Origin: Cymbidium sinense
Taxonomy: Eukaryota > Streptophyta > Magnoliopsida > Asparagales > Orchidaceae
Length of the DNA: 64,000 nucleotides
Assembly (NCBI GenBank): GCA_021442155.1
Contig: CM038214.1
Span: forward strand, 139,228,040-139,292,039
Direction of reading: 5' to 3'
Part shown: one piece after another, positions 49,995-61,349 of the stretch
Numbering within the stretch: position 1 is the stretch's first letter
How the letters are laid out: every line of letters starts with the position of its first letter
Program-made: the position numbers and the translations under genes
The notes under the pieces: model-generated
Database searches by the model: none
Seen by the model: only the letters and a program-made list of their open reading frames with translations
Told to the model about the DNA's origin: nothing

Positions 49995-50700
49995 ATATTT
50001 CATTTATATATGTAAATATAAATGAGAATATAAATGGGTCATGAAAAAATTTCAAGGATTTGAAGTGATTTGATCATGATCTAGGCTAAGTCTTTTAAGA
50101 GGGAATTTAAAGGACTTAAGAAATTTTTTTGGAGTCGAGCTTGATTTTTTGAATTTGGGTTGATTGATTTATATTTATATTTCACTTACACATATGGATA
50201 TAAATGAGAATATAAATGAATTATAAAAAAATCCTATGAATTTGAATTGATTTGATCATGATTTAGGCTAAGTCCTTAAGAAGGAAATTAAGGACTTAAG
50301 AAGGATTTTAAATTTAGAATTTAATTTTTGGATTTGATTTGATTGATTTATATTTATATTTCATTTATATATGTGAATATAAATGAGAATATAAATGAGT
50401 TATGAAAAAATCCCATGAATTTGAATTGATTTGAACATGATTTAGGCTAAGTCCTTAAGAGGGAAATTAAGGACTTAAGAATGATTTTAAATTTGGAATT
50501 TAATTTTTGGATTTGATTTGATTGATTTGTATTTATATTTCATTTATATATGTGAATATAAATGAGAATATAAATGAGTTATAAGAAAATTTCAAAGATT
50601 TGAAGTAATTTGATCATGATCTAGGCTAAGTCCTTAAAGAAGATTAAGGACTTAAGAAAGATTTGGACTTAGGAATTTCATTCATGGGTTTCAATCATGG
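49995..50700. repeat. four-unit tandem repeat of about 177 bases (E4 5' LTR)
   Basis: Counterpart of 30,310-30,990. TATTTCATTTATATATGT-type phrases recur near 50,006, 50,179, 50,356 and 50,537. Copy number is the same in both LTRs, so the array existed before insertion. Confidence 0.85.
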
Positions 50701-50982
50701 ATTTCAATCATGTGGCATTGATTTGAGTTTGGATAAAGTAAAATAATATTGATTTGGGGTTTGACTTGAAGGAAGGAAGGCAAGGAGTGGTTCAAGCGAA
50801 GGGTAGCCAAATTTTCCTAACACCCTTAAGGCATGACCTATTCCTATAGCTTATTCTTGTAAGTCTCTAGGGCTAGGTTGAGTGTCCACCTGGTCACTAG
50901 ATGTGTCTTAAGACTAAGGAACTCTTAAAGTCTAAGAGAAGTAAGATGGAGGAGTTGAGAGCCCATTCTAAAAATGAGGTCA

Positions 50983-51238
50983 ATAGTTTCCTAGTGTCTT
51001 GATCTTGGCTTTCATCTTTGGACTAGATTGAGCCCACATGTATTCTTGAGTGTACCTTGATCACAATCTTACGGGCTTCAAATTTATCTAAGCAATGTAA
51101 CCACATATGATTAAAAGACAATCGATATAAGGTGCCACCTACGAGAGCGTAGAAAAGGGTTCTCTACTTCACCTGATGTGCTTGTGATTTCTTTTGAAGC
51201 TGTTTGTCAATATGTAGATAATCTATGAATGGTTGCCA
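50983..51238 (-). pseudogene. integrase zinc-finger region and linker, rest of E3 integrase
   Basis: Continues directly from 23,548 when E4 is removed. It matches 34,665-34,960 in E4 and 115-380 in E1. On the minus strand it encodes the stretch between archaeal-type RNase H and the HHCC finger of integrase. Frame is broken. Confidence 0.6.
50984..50991. other. imperfect target duplication, right side of E4
   Basis: TAGTTTCC, partner of TAGTATCC at 23,540-23,547. E3 sequence continues CTAGTGTCTTGATC... just as the uninterrupted copy does near 34,668. Confidence 0.6.
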
Positions 51239-51785
51239 CTAATCTGACTCACCATCCTTTTTGGCAATGACAACTTCCCCTTCAAGAGAGAATCTCTTGA
51301 TGAGTTCGGCATCAATAAGGGATAATACTTGTCTATTTTGGACCCTTACTAGAATGGACTCATCTTTCATACATGCCAACTCTTTGGTAAGCTTTGTTAA
51401 TGCATCTGCTACAGCATTTTCTCCTCGAGGAATCTTGTAAATGGTAACCTGTGGGATTTGGGCCAATAACTCTATAGTGTACTTGTGGTAATGATGGAAC
51501 TTAGGTTTTAGAACTTTGTAGGACCCAACAATCTGGTTGATGACTAATTGAGAATCTCTAAAGATGTTGATACTCTAGATGCATAGTGTAATGACTAACT
51601 CTAGACTGGCAATCAGAGCCTCATATTCAGCTTCGTTATTGGTGCATGAATGGATGATATGAGAATCTCAACACATCGTACAGAGTTAGAGAACTATTCC
51701 TACCCCTGCCTTTCCTGGGATTGTAAATTATGGTTCTTCTCCTCTTTGAGAGGAAGCCACACCATCAAAATACATCTCTCAGTGG
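51239..51785 (-). pseudogene. archaeal-type RNase H domain (E3)
   Basis: The clearest copy of the second RNase H in the window. On the minus strand, in order: MYFDG (51,750-51,765 region), NNEAEYEALIASLELVI (about 51,595-51,645), FRDSQLVINQIVGSYKVLKP (about 51,505-51,565) and an open stretch 51,239-51,466 with LAQIPQVTIYKIPRGENAVADAL. The acidic residues of FDG, AEYEAL, DSQL and ADAL are those expected for RNase H catalysis. A few stops split the domain. Its place after RNase H1 and before integrase marks the Tat lineage. Confidence 0.85.
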
Positions 51786-51974
51786 TGAATGCTAGTGTCC
51801 CCTAAGTTCATGATTTGTTCATCAGGGAGGTCATCACTAAGAGGAGAATTAGAAAGTGGGTGTGCTACTAAGAAACTTGCTACAGTCCTTTCATCTGAGG
51901 CATACGAATGTGATGTCAAACTATGACAAAATCAACCATGCCAACCTTCCGATAGCGACCGTCATGAGATATTA

Positions 51975-52260
51975 TAGTGGATTGATTATGGCGATCAGAT
52001 TCATCTTATGAGAAAGCATGTAGTGACATAGCTTTTGGGATGCAAAGATTAAAGAAGTGCTTTTCAATAGGTGAGTAGTTTGCCTCAGCAAGGATTAGAT
52101 GATGAGGTAGTAGAGTCTATTCTTCTTCCCTTCATCATTGACTTGAGCGAACAAAGCACCAAGGGAGTCATTTAATGTAGCGGTGTAGAGGATCAATGGC
52201 TTGTCTAGGATAGGGGCTGCTAGAACTGGCGGTGTCATTAAGTAGTGCTTGATGTCTTTA
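51975..52260 (-). pseudogene. RNase H1 domain (E3)
   Basis: Matches 35,655-35,890 in E4. The minus strand carries DSLGALFAQVNDEGK, then YYL, a SLIFASQKLCHYMLSHKMNLI segment, in shifting frames. It is more damaged than in E1 or E4. Confidence 0.7.
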
Positions 52261-53130
52261 AAAACATGTTGGCACTTATCATCCCACTTGAACTTGGAAT
52301 CCTTTTTGACAAGTGCTTAGAATGGTTGACATCTTCCTGATAGGTTGGATATGAAGTGTCTTAGATATGCCAACCGCCCTTGGAATGATCTGAGTTGAGT
52401 TACACTTTTAGGGGATGGCATTTCTAAGATAGCTTTCAACTTCTTCGGGCCGATCTCTATTCCTCATTGTCGGACAACAAACCCAAGAAAATTTTTTGAA
52501 GCAACTCCGAATGCACACTTCAGGGGATTCATTTTGAGGTTGCATTATCTTAACCATTCGAAAACTACCCTCAAGTCAAAGAGATGGTCTTCCTTTTCTT
52601 TGCTTTTGACAACGATCATTACATAGAATTCAACTTGATGATGAATGAGTTCATTGAAGATTGAGTCATGGCCCCAGTGTGGCATCGACATTTTTAAGGC
52701 CAAAAGACATGACCTTATAATAATAAATTATGATCGGGGTTCATAGAGCAGTGTTTCTTTTATCCTCGAGGGCCATCTTGCTTTGGTTGTAGCCAGATGA
52801 CCCATCCATAGAGGAGAATACTGCATGAAATGAGGCAATGTCCACCATTAATTCTAGTATATTAAGTAGAAATTCATCTTTAAGACATGCCTTATTTAGA
52901 TCCCTAATTAACGCAATTTGGCCATTCTTTTTCTTAATTATGATGACACTAGCTAACCAACTAGGATATTTTTCTTCCCTGATAAAGCCAGCATCAACCA
53001 ATTTCTTCATTTCAGAAGTGACTTGCTGTTCAGTGTATAATGACATGCATCTAGGAGCTTGCTTGACAGGGTTAGCATTAGGTTCTATTGATAGTTTGTA
53101 GACTTCCATGTTAAGAGATAAATTGGGCAT
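52261..53130 (-). pseudogene. reverse transcriptase (E3), catalytic box lost
   Basis: The open stretch 52,741-53,130 encodes the fingers and start of the palm: VKQAPR, LVDAGFIREEKYPSWLAS, VIIIKKKNGQIALIRDLNKAC and SSMDGSSGYNQ. Beyond it the frame breaks. At 52,608-52,625 the place of YVDD reads YVMI, because three bases have been lost relative to E1 and E4, so both catalytic Asp residues are gone. The RT-RNase H connection (52,261-52,500) is also shifted. Confidence 0.85.
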
Positions 53131-54360
53131 TTCTTCATAACTCCATGTGAAGTAGTCTTTAAACTTAACTAATAGTGTAACTAAGTCATTGGTTTCTTCT
53201 TCATTTAATAAGGAACTGATTTATGTCATGGATTGTCTTCGTTCCTATCTCTTTAAGTTCATCGATGGTTGATCGATCTTTTTTTTCAAACTCTAGCGGT
53301 GCCTTTTTGACTTCAAGCTCATTTGGGTCATCTGAAGTTTCTAAACATACCTCCTAATAAGAGTTAGCATGATTTGAGAAGAACCTATCAGACCCCAAAT
53401 GATTTATAATGACTAGAATGATTATCATCATCAACTGGACCCACTATGCCGAATCCTAGTTCTGGTCTTGATTGAGGATGTTTGCTTTGCTTGTCCCATA
53501 GCCTTTTAAAATAGTCTGACCTGCATTTAGACCAAGTATGTGGGATTAATCCCTTCTTTACTAAGTTAAGAACATAAGGTGAGTACCAATCAAAAGGTAA
53601 TTGTATTAAATCTTTATATGAATCATCCTCAAGTTCTACATCGGCTTTCTGACTTGAGAATGATGCTCCTAACAAAAATCTCTTTGGCTTGACCTCTGGA
53701 TGACATGGGGCCTCTTAACTACTAAACCTTCAATGTTCTTTGAAGAAAGTGAGATTAGAGCTAAAGTTCTCAACTGCTACCTAACTGTTCTACATAATAG
53801 TGATTCAGATACATTCATGCTTTGCTTGGACACCTGCTCTTCAACACTATTTGGCTCGAATGTCACCTTCAAAGGGACCTACTGAGAGGGATTGGTTGTC
53901 GTGCTAATAATGTGAGACTCATCCTTCGAACTGGACTCAAAGTCTATGTGGATATCAAGGGTACTCTTGTGAGCTGGAACATAGCTCCTATTGGTTGGCC
54001 ACCAAAAATAAGGTCTTCCACCTCTAGAACTACCTCTAAATGTATCTCTTCCTCTACCAGGTGGGGGTCGAGTCATCCTATCCATGTGTTCATATGGAGG
54101 AACAAACTATGGCTGGAATGTAACATCTGGCTCTACCTCTACCTCTGTGCTTTCTTTTTCTTTTTATTTTTCCTATTCTTTTTCTTTTACAATTTCCTTT
54201 TATTTTTCCTTTGTTTCTTTTCTTTTGATTTTGAACTTTTACCAAGTTTGCTAGAATAAACTTTTTGATTTGGAGGAAGATAGTAGGCTGCACCCTCATA
54301 AATCTTGACTTCTCTAAGTTAGAATGGCTTCAAATCTCCTTTGACACAATACTGGATTCC
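53131..54360 (-). pseudogene. protease-RT linker of E3 with lysine-rich tract
   Basis: Two fair open stretches: 53,388-53,675 (DDSYKDLIQLPFDWYSPYVL, then LGFGIVGPVDDDNH) and 53,879-54,085 (RPPPGRGRDTFRGSSRGG followed by an acidic Ser-rich tail). At 54,147-54,240 a T-rich plus strand gives a Lys/Arg-rich stretch on the minus strand. All three element copies share this order, so it is a real part of the polyprotein. Function of the linker is not known to me. The plus-strand Phe-rich open frame at 53,822-54,259 is only a shadow. Confidence 0.55.
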
Positions 54361-54369
54361 ACCTCTTCT

Positions 54370-54730
54370 GAATTTGATGCAGTGGTGTAAAGAAGATGGA
54401 ACCATGTTATTTGCATGTATCTAAGGCCTATCGAGCAAAGAAGTGAAAGATGTATCTGAATCTATTAGAACTTGGCTTCTATCTTCCAATCATCTATCTC
54501 CAATGACAACACTATAGAGCCTAAAGCCCTCTTGCCTTGTTTGCTGAATCCTATTAACATCATTCGATCCCCCAGTTTGAAGATGTAATCCTTAAGTACA
54601 AGGGTCTTTAGACTCATAATGTACCCGATGCACTTGGATCAACTAACACACTTGAGAGTCCAATCCCATATCTACCGTGATGTAGAGGGATGCCGGTTGT
54701 CCCAAAAAAAGAAGGTCTTCATCTATGAAT
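54370..54730 (-). pseudogene. aspartic protease (E3)
   Basis: Matches E4 38,060-38,400. A KLGDRMMLIGFSKQGKRALG segment, typical of the half after the active site, is readable near 54,500-54,570. The active-site part near 54,610-54,640 is frame-shifted and cannot be read as LIDPG. Non-functional. Confidence 0.6.
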
Positions 54731-54759
54731 GTAACTCTAGGCTTCTTTGAATAATATGT

Positions 54760-55715
54760 CTTCTCTCAAATAATGAAGCTAAGCATATTTCGGATCAAGA
54801 AGGGCTTTGATCAATGACTCCCTCATCTTTTGGATAAGATAAGGGCATCATGCTTGGTTTAGTGGCAACTTTCTTAGGTGTGAGGACATTATAATCAACT
54901 CTAGCTAATCCTAAGCATATATATAGGCGGAGCATCCTGTGGAGGGTTTCTTGATCACTTGAACCAATGTCATGTTTACCCTTATCCTGAGGTGCTACCC
55001 TAGGAGGTAGAACTTTATCACTACGGAGGTTGACTTCAATGACTTTATGAGAAGATTTAGTCAAAAGTTCTACCTGCTCATCAGGTTCAACCTACAACTT
55101 CTACTATGGGATTATTAGAGTCTAATGTGTCTAAATCAATCTAAATGGGTGAACCTGAATGATTAAAGATTGAAAAATCCATTTCTAAATCAGAAGAGAA
55201 ATGATCAAAACTAGAGTTATCATTATTATTTTGTAGACTTGGAGAGTCTTCGAGAGGAATAAAATCTAGAGTATCAGAAGTGGATAAGATGTAAGTGAAA
55301 GCTTTCTTCATTGATTTCTTCTTGGATATAGATACATAATAGAAACTTAATAAATAAGTGAGGTAAGGTGTTTAGTGCTCTTGTTCACTGATATAATGCT
55401 CCTGCTGACAGAGGAGGAGCTTTTGGAGGAAGAAGTAGTAGTTGCAATGGTGGATGGAGTGCTGGACTTGGATGGTGGTTGTGCTACCATGCTATCTCGG
55501 GAAAGTAAGGTGGACTGCTGCTGCTGCTACTGCTGGGCTTCTACCTCCTTCAAGTTGTCTTTAGCAACTTGCAAACCTTCCTTAGAGTTGGAGGTTTAAG
55601 CTGCTTTAGGCACCTAGAAGGGTAACTTTTTAATCTTATAGATGATTTTCTTGGAGGTTTGGGAAAGAGAGATATCCCAATATTCCTCTATCTTGAGAAG
55701 ATCACTTGTATCCCT
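54760..55715 (-). pseudogene. gag-protease spacer (E3); gag body deleted
   Basis: The open stretch 54,795-55,064 carries VNLRSDKVLPPRVAPQDKGK, matching the E4 spacer. The rest to 55,715 matches E4 38,830-39,395. At 55,715 the match to E4 stops and the leader begins within a few bases (E4 equivalent about 40,480). About 1 kb, including the Cys/His motif and the Pro/Gln-rich part of gag, is therefore missing. Confidence 0.65.
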
Positions 55716-55739
55716 TTCCTTTGATTGCTTCAATTAATG

Positions 55740-57720
55740 TTGCTTGATTTTATCTTTTGATCTTGAGTCATAACCCACATTTCAACAAATTTGGTTATCT
55801 TGAATGGGGTTCAAATTGCATGGAGAGATTTGTAGAATTGGCAGAGGAGCTTTTGCCTTGATGTTGGCTTGAATTTTTTATTTTGATTTGTCCTTTTAAA
55901 TAAAAACCCTCATTTAACAAATTTAGGTAAGCTAAATGGGGTTCTATTGGAGAGATTTACAATGTGTGGAGAGTATTTGCCATTTGATTTTGATTTAGAA
56001 CAATATACCAACTTATTTAGGTAGGTTGGGTGGGGTTCTAAAATTTGTGGAGAGATTTTCTTAGAGATATTTATGTTTTGTGCATCTTGTTCGAAAATAT
56101 TGATAGTTTGAAAGACCTCTACTTAGCAAATTTGGGTATGCTGAGAAGAGGTTGTGATTGTTTATTTGAATTATTTTTTCTTGTGAAGATTTGATTATGT
56201 GATATTTTGATTTGAAAATGGGGATTCTTACTTAACAAATTTGGTATATTAAGTAGAGGCCACATGTGTTTGATTTGTGCTTGATGATGAGACTTTCCCT
56301 AACAAATTTGATATGTTATGAAAGTCAAAATGTGATTGTGAGATAGATTAGCTTTGAAGATGGGAGTTCCACTTAACATATTTGGTTCTCATGAGTGAAA
56401 AATGTGTTTGATGTTTATTTTTTTTTCTTGAGTGAGAGACCTCACTTAACAAAATTTGGTATGTTAACTAAAAGCTCAAGTGGTTTGACATGAAAATGAT
56501 CCTTATTTAACAAATTTAGTTAAAAATAAGGATCAAATGTGTGTTGAAAAGAGACCTCACTTAACAAATTTGGTATGTTAAGTGAAAGTCAAATGTGTTT
56601 ATGATTTTGAAAATGAAACTCACTTAACAAATTTGGTATGTTAAGAAAGTCAAAATGTATTTATGATTTTGAAAATGAAACTCTCACTTAACAAGTTTGG
56701 TATGTTAAGTGAAAGTCAAATGTGTTATGATTTTGAAAATGAAACTCTCACTTAACAAATTTGGTATGTTAAGTGAAAGTCAAATTTGTTTATGATTTTG
56801 AAAATGAAACTCTCACTTAGCAAATTTAGTATGTTAAGTGAAAGTAAAATGTGTTTATGATTTTGAAAATTAAAGTCTCACTTAACAATTTGGCATGTTA
56901 AGTGAAAGTCAAATGTGTTTATGATTTTTTGAAAGAAAATAACTTATTTAACAAACTTAGGTATGTTAAATGGAGTTCAATTTATTCTTATGATTTTCAA
57001 AAAGGGGTTTCTCATTTGACATACTTGGACTGTCAAATGAGATAGAAATGTGTCTTGAAGTCCAAGATTTTGTCAAGAAGGAGTTCTATCAAACAAATGC
57101 AAATGGTGTCAAATAGAATTCAGTTAGCTTTACCTTCTCCAAGGGAAGGGGAACTCCCATTTGAAAAATTTGGGTATGTCATGTGGGGGGTAAAAATATG
57201 TCTTGACTTATTTGTGTGTGTATGATTTATTTCTTTAGAAAGGGGAAAACTTCAACTCTAGCACATGTGAAGTATGCTAAGTTGATTTTCAATTTTATAT
57301 TATGATTTAATTCAAAATAGAATCTCCATCCAACAAATTTGAGTGTGTGGGATGGGGATAGCTAATTCCAAAGAAAATGTGCTTTTCAAAAAGACATTAA
57401 AAATGGTTGATTTTGATTTTGAAAAGAACCTCCATGCAGTAATCATAGGATTTATTAAAAAAGGGTTGGTTATATGTGTTTTGTGCCTTTTGAAAATTTC
57501 TTAGAAATTTTTGTGTAAAGATATCTTTATTATGTGGATTTTGAAAAAGTGCTTTTGGAAAGACATGTTATTTTGTAGAAGAGTTTTATTTTCTTATTGT
57601 TCATAGGATGAACCTTGCCTATCATCAGGATGGTGAAGAGGTTCTTAATTTTGGTCATCTCCTTTGTTTGATTAATTTAAATTTTCACCTATTGGGGGAA
57701 CCCAATAGGGATTTTAAGAC
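55740..57720 (-). repeat. hairpin array in the E3 leader
   Basis: Counterpart of the E4 array. Clear stems: 56,498-56,511 with 56,519-56,534, 56,557-56,566 with 56,576-56,585 (TCACTTAACA/TGTTAAGTGA), 57,011-57,021 with 57,031-57,041 (CTCATTTGACA/TGTCAAATGAG) and 57,688-57,696 with 57,701-57,709 (CCTATTGGG/CCCAATAGG). Near 56,550-56,930 units repeat every 60-65 bases. Loops keep an AAATTTGGTA-like core. Stem sequences differ from those of E4, yet pairing is kept. Confidence 0.85.
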
Positions 57721-57889
57721 TTACATGGAGTGTGATCCTAAAACCTATAGAATATTGGCGAGCTTTGCTTAAGGATGAAATAAGCTAAGTGCTAACAGAA
57801 ATAATGATAGTCTCAAGCCTATATAAAATATAAGTCCACTATTGATACTTGGAGATAATAATTGTCTACTAAAGATGGAGAGAGTAACC

Positions 57890-57908
57890 GTCCCTAGCGA
57901 AGATGCCA
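57890..57908 (-). other. primer-binding site of E3
   Basis: The minus strand reads TGGCATCTTCGCTAGGGAC, a decayed form of TGGCGACTCCGCTGGGGAC, ten bases from the LTR end. E4 has the equivalent site at 42,990-43,008. Together the two copies allow the ancestral site to be recognised as the Ogre-type (tRNA-Arg) one; the tRNA identity is from memory. Confidence 0.7.
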
Positions 57909-60149
57909 GAAAAATCTATGGTGTTTATTTTTGGGATGTCAGACACCATACAGATCTTAGGGGGTACTTATTGTAGTGATTGCATATGAATTAAGGAATG
58001 ATGTACTATCTCGAGAGAAAGAAATCACCACCCTATAATGGACCTAATCACCTAATAAGAACTCCTAAGGCATGATGGGTCTTTGAATGTACCAAAGATT
58101 TTCCCCTACTTTATATGAAAAAGTAAAGTAAGGTTTATTTTAAGCCGGGCTCATTAAGTTCCCTATGGAGGCAAGGCCCCATAGTTAATTACATCTTAAA
58201 GAAAGTTTTTCCCTTAAGAGTACTCTCGATTAAAGTAGAAATTAAAGTCTCCAAAGATTTCAAGGGAAGACTATCAAGGGATTGGCTATGGTGGAAAATT
58301 AAATGAGATGGATCAAAAGGAGAAGATTTATTTTTTGAATCCAAAGGGAGAAAATAGGAAATGCTCATGATACTAGGAAGCCTAGTGAGCAATCCAATCT
58401 ATCCTATGGTTGGGCTTTATATTTTAAAATGGATGAGAGTTAATTATTTGAGTTGACTTTTTATTAGAATACTAGGACTTATAATCCCACAATAAGATTG
58501 TGGCCTAAGAGGTGAGGATTTATCCTTGCAGCATGATGAAAATAGGTATCTCAAATCCTATGCTAAGGAGCTTTGGTATTAATGATAAGCATTTCCTAAA
58601 TCTAAGTGAAAGGTGGACATAATGGTCTACCATACAAAGAGGAGACCACTGAATTATTGGACTTACAAACCACTAGAGTGGCCACCAACTAACACCTCCT
58701 ACGCTTTAAATCCATGTGGGCAAGTCTTATGATTTGCAAGATGGACATACTATTGTTTATTTAGAAAATAGACTAAGTCCTTAAACTCTCCTAATAGACA
58801 ATAGTATGAATTCATGATTAATCTAATGCAAATTTTAGATTCTTTTGACTTTATTTTGACTGAGATTTTGTATGCCCAAATGAACTAAAACTTGATTATG
58901 GGCTAAATCAAGAGAGAAAGGGGTGTTCTTCTATCAAAGTTTCTCATGGTTAAGCCTTTATTCTCTGCAGATGGAAGCCCCTTTTAGTAAGAATGACATA
59001 TGATGTTATACATACAATCATCCAACTAAGGGTTGCTAAATATTTTATGTTGATTTAATTCCTAGTCTTTATGTGAGGTTATGAATTATTTTAAATTTTA
59101 ATTATGAGTTATTAATTGGGGTATTTTATTTTATATTATACCACATGCCACACATTCAAACATCAAACATGAAGAAACTAGGAAAGTAATTCTAGTACAA
59201 TCTAAACACAATATCAAATAATATTATAGACTACCATAAAGAGTAAAAGGCCAATAGGTTTCATACACAATAGAGAAATAAAGATGGATATGCTTGTTAT
59301 ACAACCTGCATTATAAATAATACATGCTATGGGGTATTTTTTTTTCTTCATTTCCTTCCTTCTTTTTTTTGATTTGATTTGCTCCAAAGACATCTGTGGC
59401 ACCCTAGATTGAGCCACCACTCATACTAATCCCCCATAATAATAATCATAATTCCTAATGCAAAATTACATTGAAAATAGGTAAATCTTGCAACATGCAA
59501 AATAAATGTTATTAAACACACCATACAACCCAAGCAAAGATATGAATAATTGGATTTAGCACCCAACACATGGGAAACCAAGCCCACTTGTTCTAACATG
59601 AGTTATGCTTAGGATAAGCAACTTATAAACAAATGCATTTATATTTTATTATATTTCTCACAACCCGCTATAGAAAATATGATTAGCCTAATCACACTAT
59701 CATTCAAATAAGGCATATATCCTAACATCCCCTAAAATATTACATCAAAAAAAAACACAACATCATACAAACAATGTAACTTAGACAAAGTGGTGACAAT
59801 ATTCTAATAAATGTGTGCTTAAGGCTTGTGTGGAAAGACATTGCTATGCTTCTTTAGTTCCAGTTTCAATTTGAAGTTTAAATTTGTCTAAATATTATCA
59901 GGTGATTTCTATTTAAATTAATATTTAAATGATTTAATGATTTTTTATTCATTTTTATTTCACTTTTATTTGGTCAAAATGATGTTCATGTTTTCAAGAA
60001 TGTAGAGTAGAATGAATTTAATTGTTACAACTAACCCTATTCTACATCTAACCTAAAGAGAAACAACATCCAAGTGTCTTATTATCAGTTTGTGTAATTA
60101 ATTTGATTTCATTTATTTGATTTAGATTTTAGAATTTGAGTTTATTTAA

Positions 60150-60440
60150 TCTTTATGTATTTTGATTGATTAATTTTAGATTAAATGTTTGATTAATCAA
60201 ATCATAATAATTCAATATCCTTAATATCTAATGAAGTTTAATTTTTTTAAATCCATGTACTTTTGATTGATTAATTTTAGATTAATTTGATTTAATTAAA
60301 TATTGATAATCAATATTTTAATGTCTAATGAAGTTTAAGATTATTTAAATCCATGTATTTTTGAATGATTAATGTTTAATTATATGTTTTGAATTTAATT
60401 AAATCTTGATAATTCAATATACTTTAAGTTAATATCTAAA
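60150..60440. repeat. about 100-base tandem repeat in E3 5' LTR
   Basis: Counterpart of 13,690-14,160. About three decayed units with TTGATTGATTAATTTTAGATTA-type and GATAATTCAATAT phrases. Confidence 0.65.
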
Positions 60441-61349
60441 TCCTTTTATAAATACATTTAATTTGTTTATTTTATTTGATTTTGGTTCATTTTTAGTTTG
60501 ATTTTAGATTAATTTTTTTTTATTTTAATGATTTGATTCTTTGTATAAATTTTATTTCAATCATCCATTTGAAATGTTTATCAAAATTGTTTAATTTGAT
60601 TTCAGATTGGATAGAATTAAATTTAAGTTTGAATGAGATTTGAGTTGATTATATTAAATTGATGAATTTATTTGATTTTAATTTATTTGATTAGCTTATA
60701 TTAATTTGCTTTTAAATTTGGTGATTATTATTTTAATTAAGAAGTATGTTTAATTAATTTTAGATTAAATGATTTGTTTAATTTTTAATTTGGTTTCATA
60801 TTTATTTTTGATGATGTAATTAATGACTTAATGATTTAAGTTTAATTTATTTGATTTTTAATTACATTTTTAATGTTCAAATTTATGTTTAATTAAACCA
60901 AAGTTTAATGATTAATTTGATTAACTTAATTAGCTTATTTAAGAGGTGTGATCAATTATTAAATTAAATAATGATTTGATTAATTTTTAATTTGATTTCA
61001 TATTTATTTGTTAATGATGTAATTAATGACTTAATGATTTAAGTTATTTGATATTTAATTGCATTTTTATGTTTGATTAAGCTAAGTAATATAATTAATT
61101 TGATTAACTTAATTAGCTTATTAACGATCAAATTAATTAGTAGATTAATTAAGTTTTGATTTGAATTAATTTTAATGTGAAAAGTTAATTTGGTTCATTA
61201 AGAAGATAGAAATTGCTTATTAATTAAATGTTAATTAATTAAGTTTGATTGGAGGTAACCAAAAGTTTTAACATGATTAATTTGTTTAATTAGATTATGG
61301 ACTTAATTAATATAGGTTTGATTCATGTTTTAATTTAAGTTTGATTTAA

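Larger units (their letters stand above)
23549..50982 (-). mobile_element. E4: 27.4 kb Tat/Ogre-like LTR retrotransposon inserted in E3
   Basis: Structurally complete. Two LTRs (7739 and 7965 bases) begin TGACCTC and end CACCA on the minus strand. Between them lie a primer-binding site, a hairpin-array leader, gag remnants, protease, linker, RT, RNase H1, archaeal-type RNase H, integrase and a repeat-rich 3' noncoding region. On both sides the E3 integrase sequence continues with a short target duplication, so the insertion is direct. A hand comparison of about 270 bases at the LTR starts gave around one difference in nine positions, so the insertion is not recent. All coding domains are broken. 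Confidence 0.9.
43018..50982 (-). repeat. E4 5' LTR
   Basis: Begins TGGTGAAAAATATATTC and ends AAAATGAGGTCA on the plus strand, so TG...CA in element orientation. It aligns from end to end with 23,549-31,287, with substitutions and many small indels. The promoter for the element should lie in it, reading toward lower coordinates. It carries the same TTGACC zone (48,780-49,500) and tandem repeat (49,995-50,700) as the 3' LTR. No gene is seen. Confidence 0.9.

Noticed and set aside
53822..54259. 145-codon plus-strand frame ending in a Phe-rich, membrane-like stretch
   Set aside because: It is the shadow of the T-rich tract on the other strand of the E3 polyprotein linker.
57919..58400. E3 5' LTR as a copy of the E4 LTR by recent exchange
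   Set aside because: Its first bases (TGGTGTTTATTTTTGGGATG) differ clearly from E4 (TGGTGAAAAATATATTC), so it is an older, separate family member.
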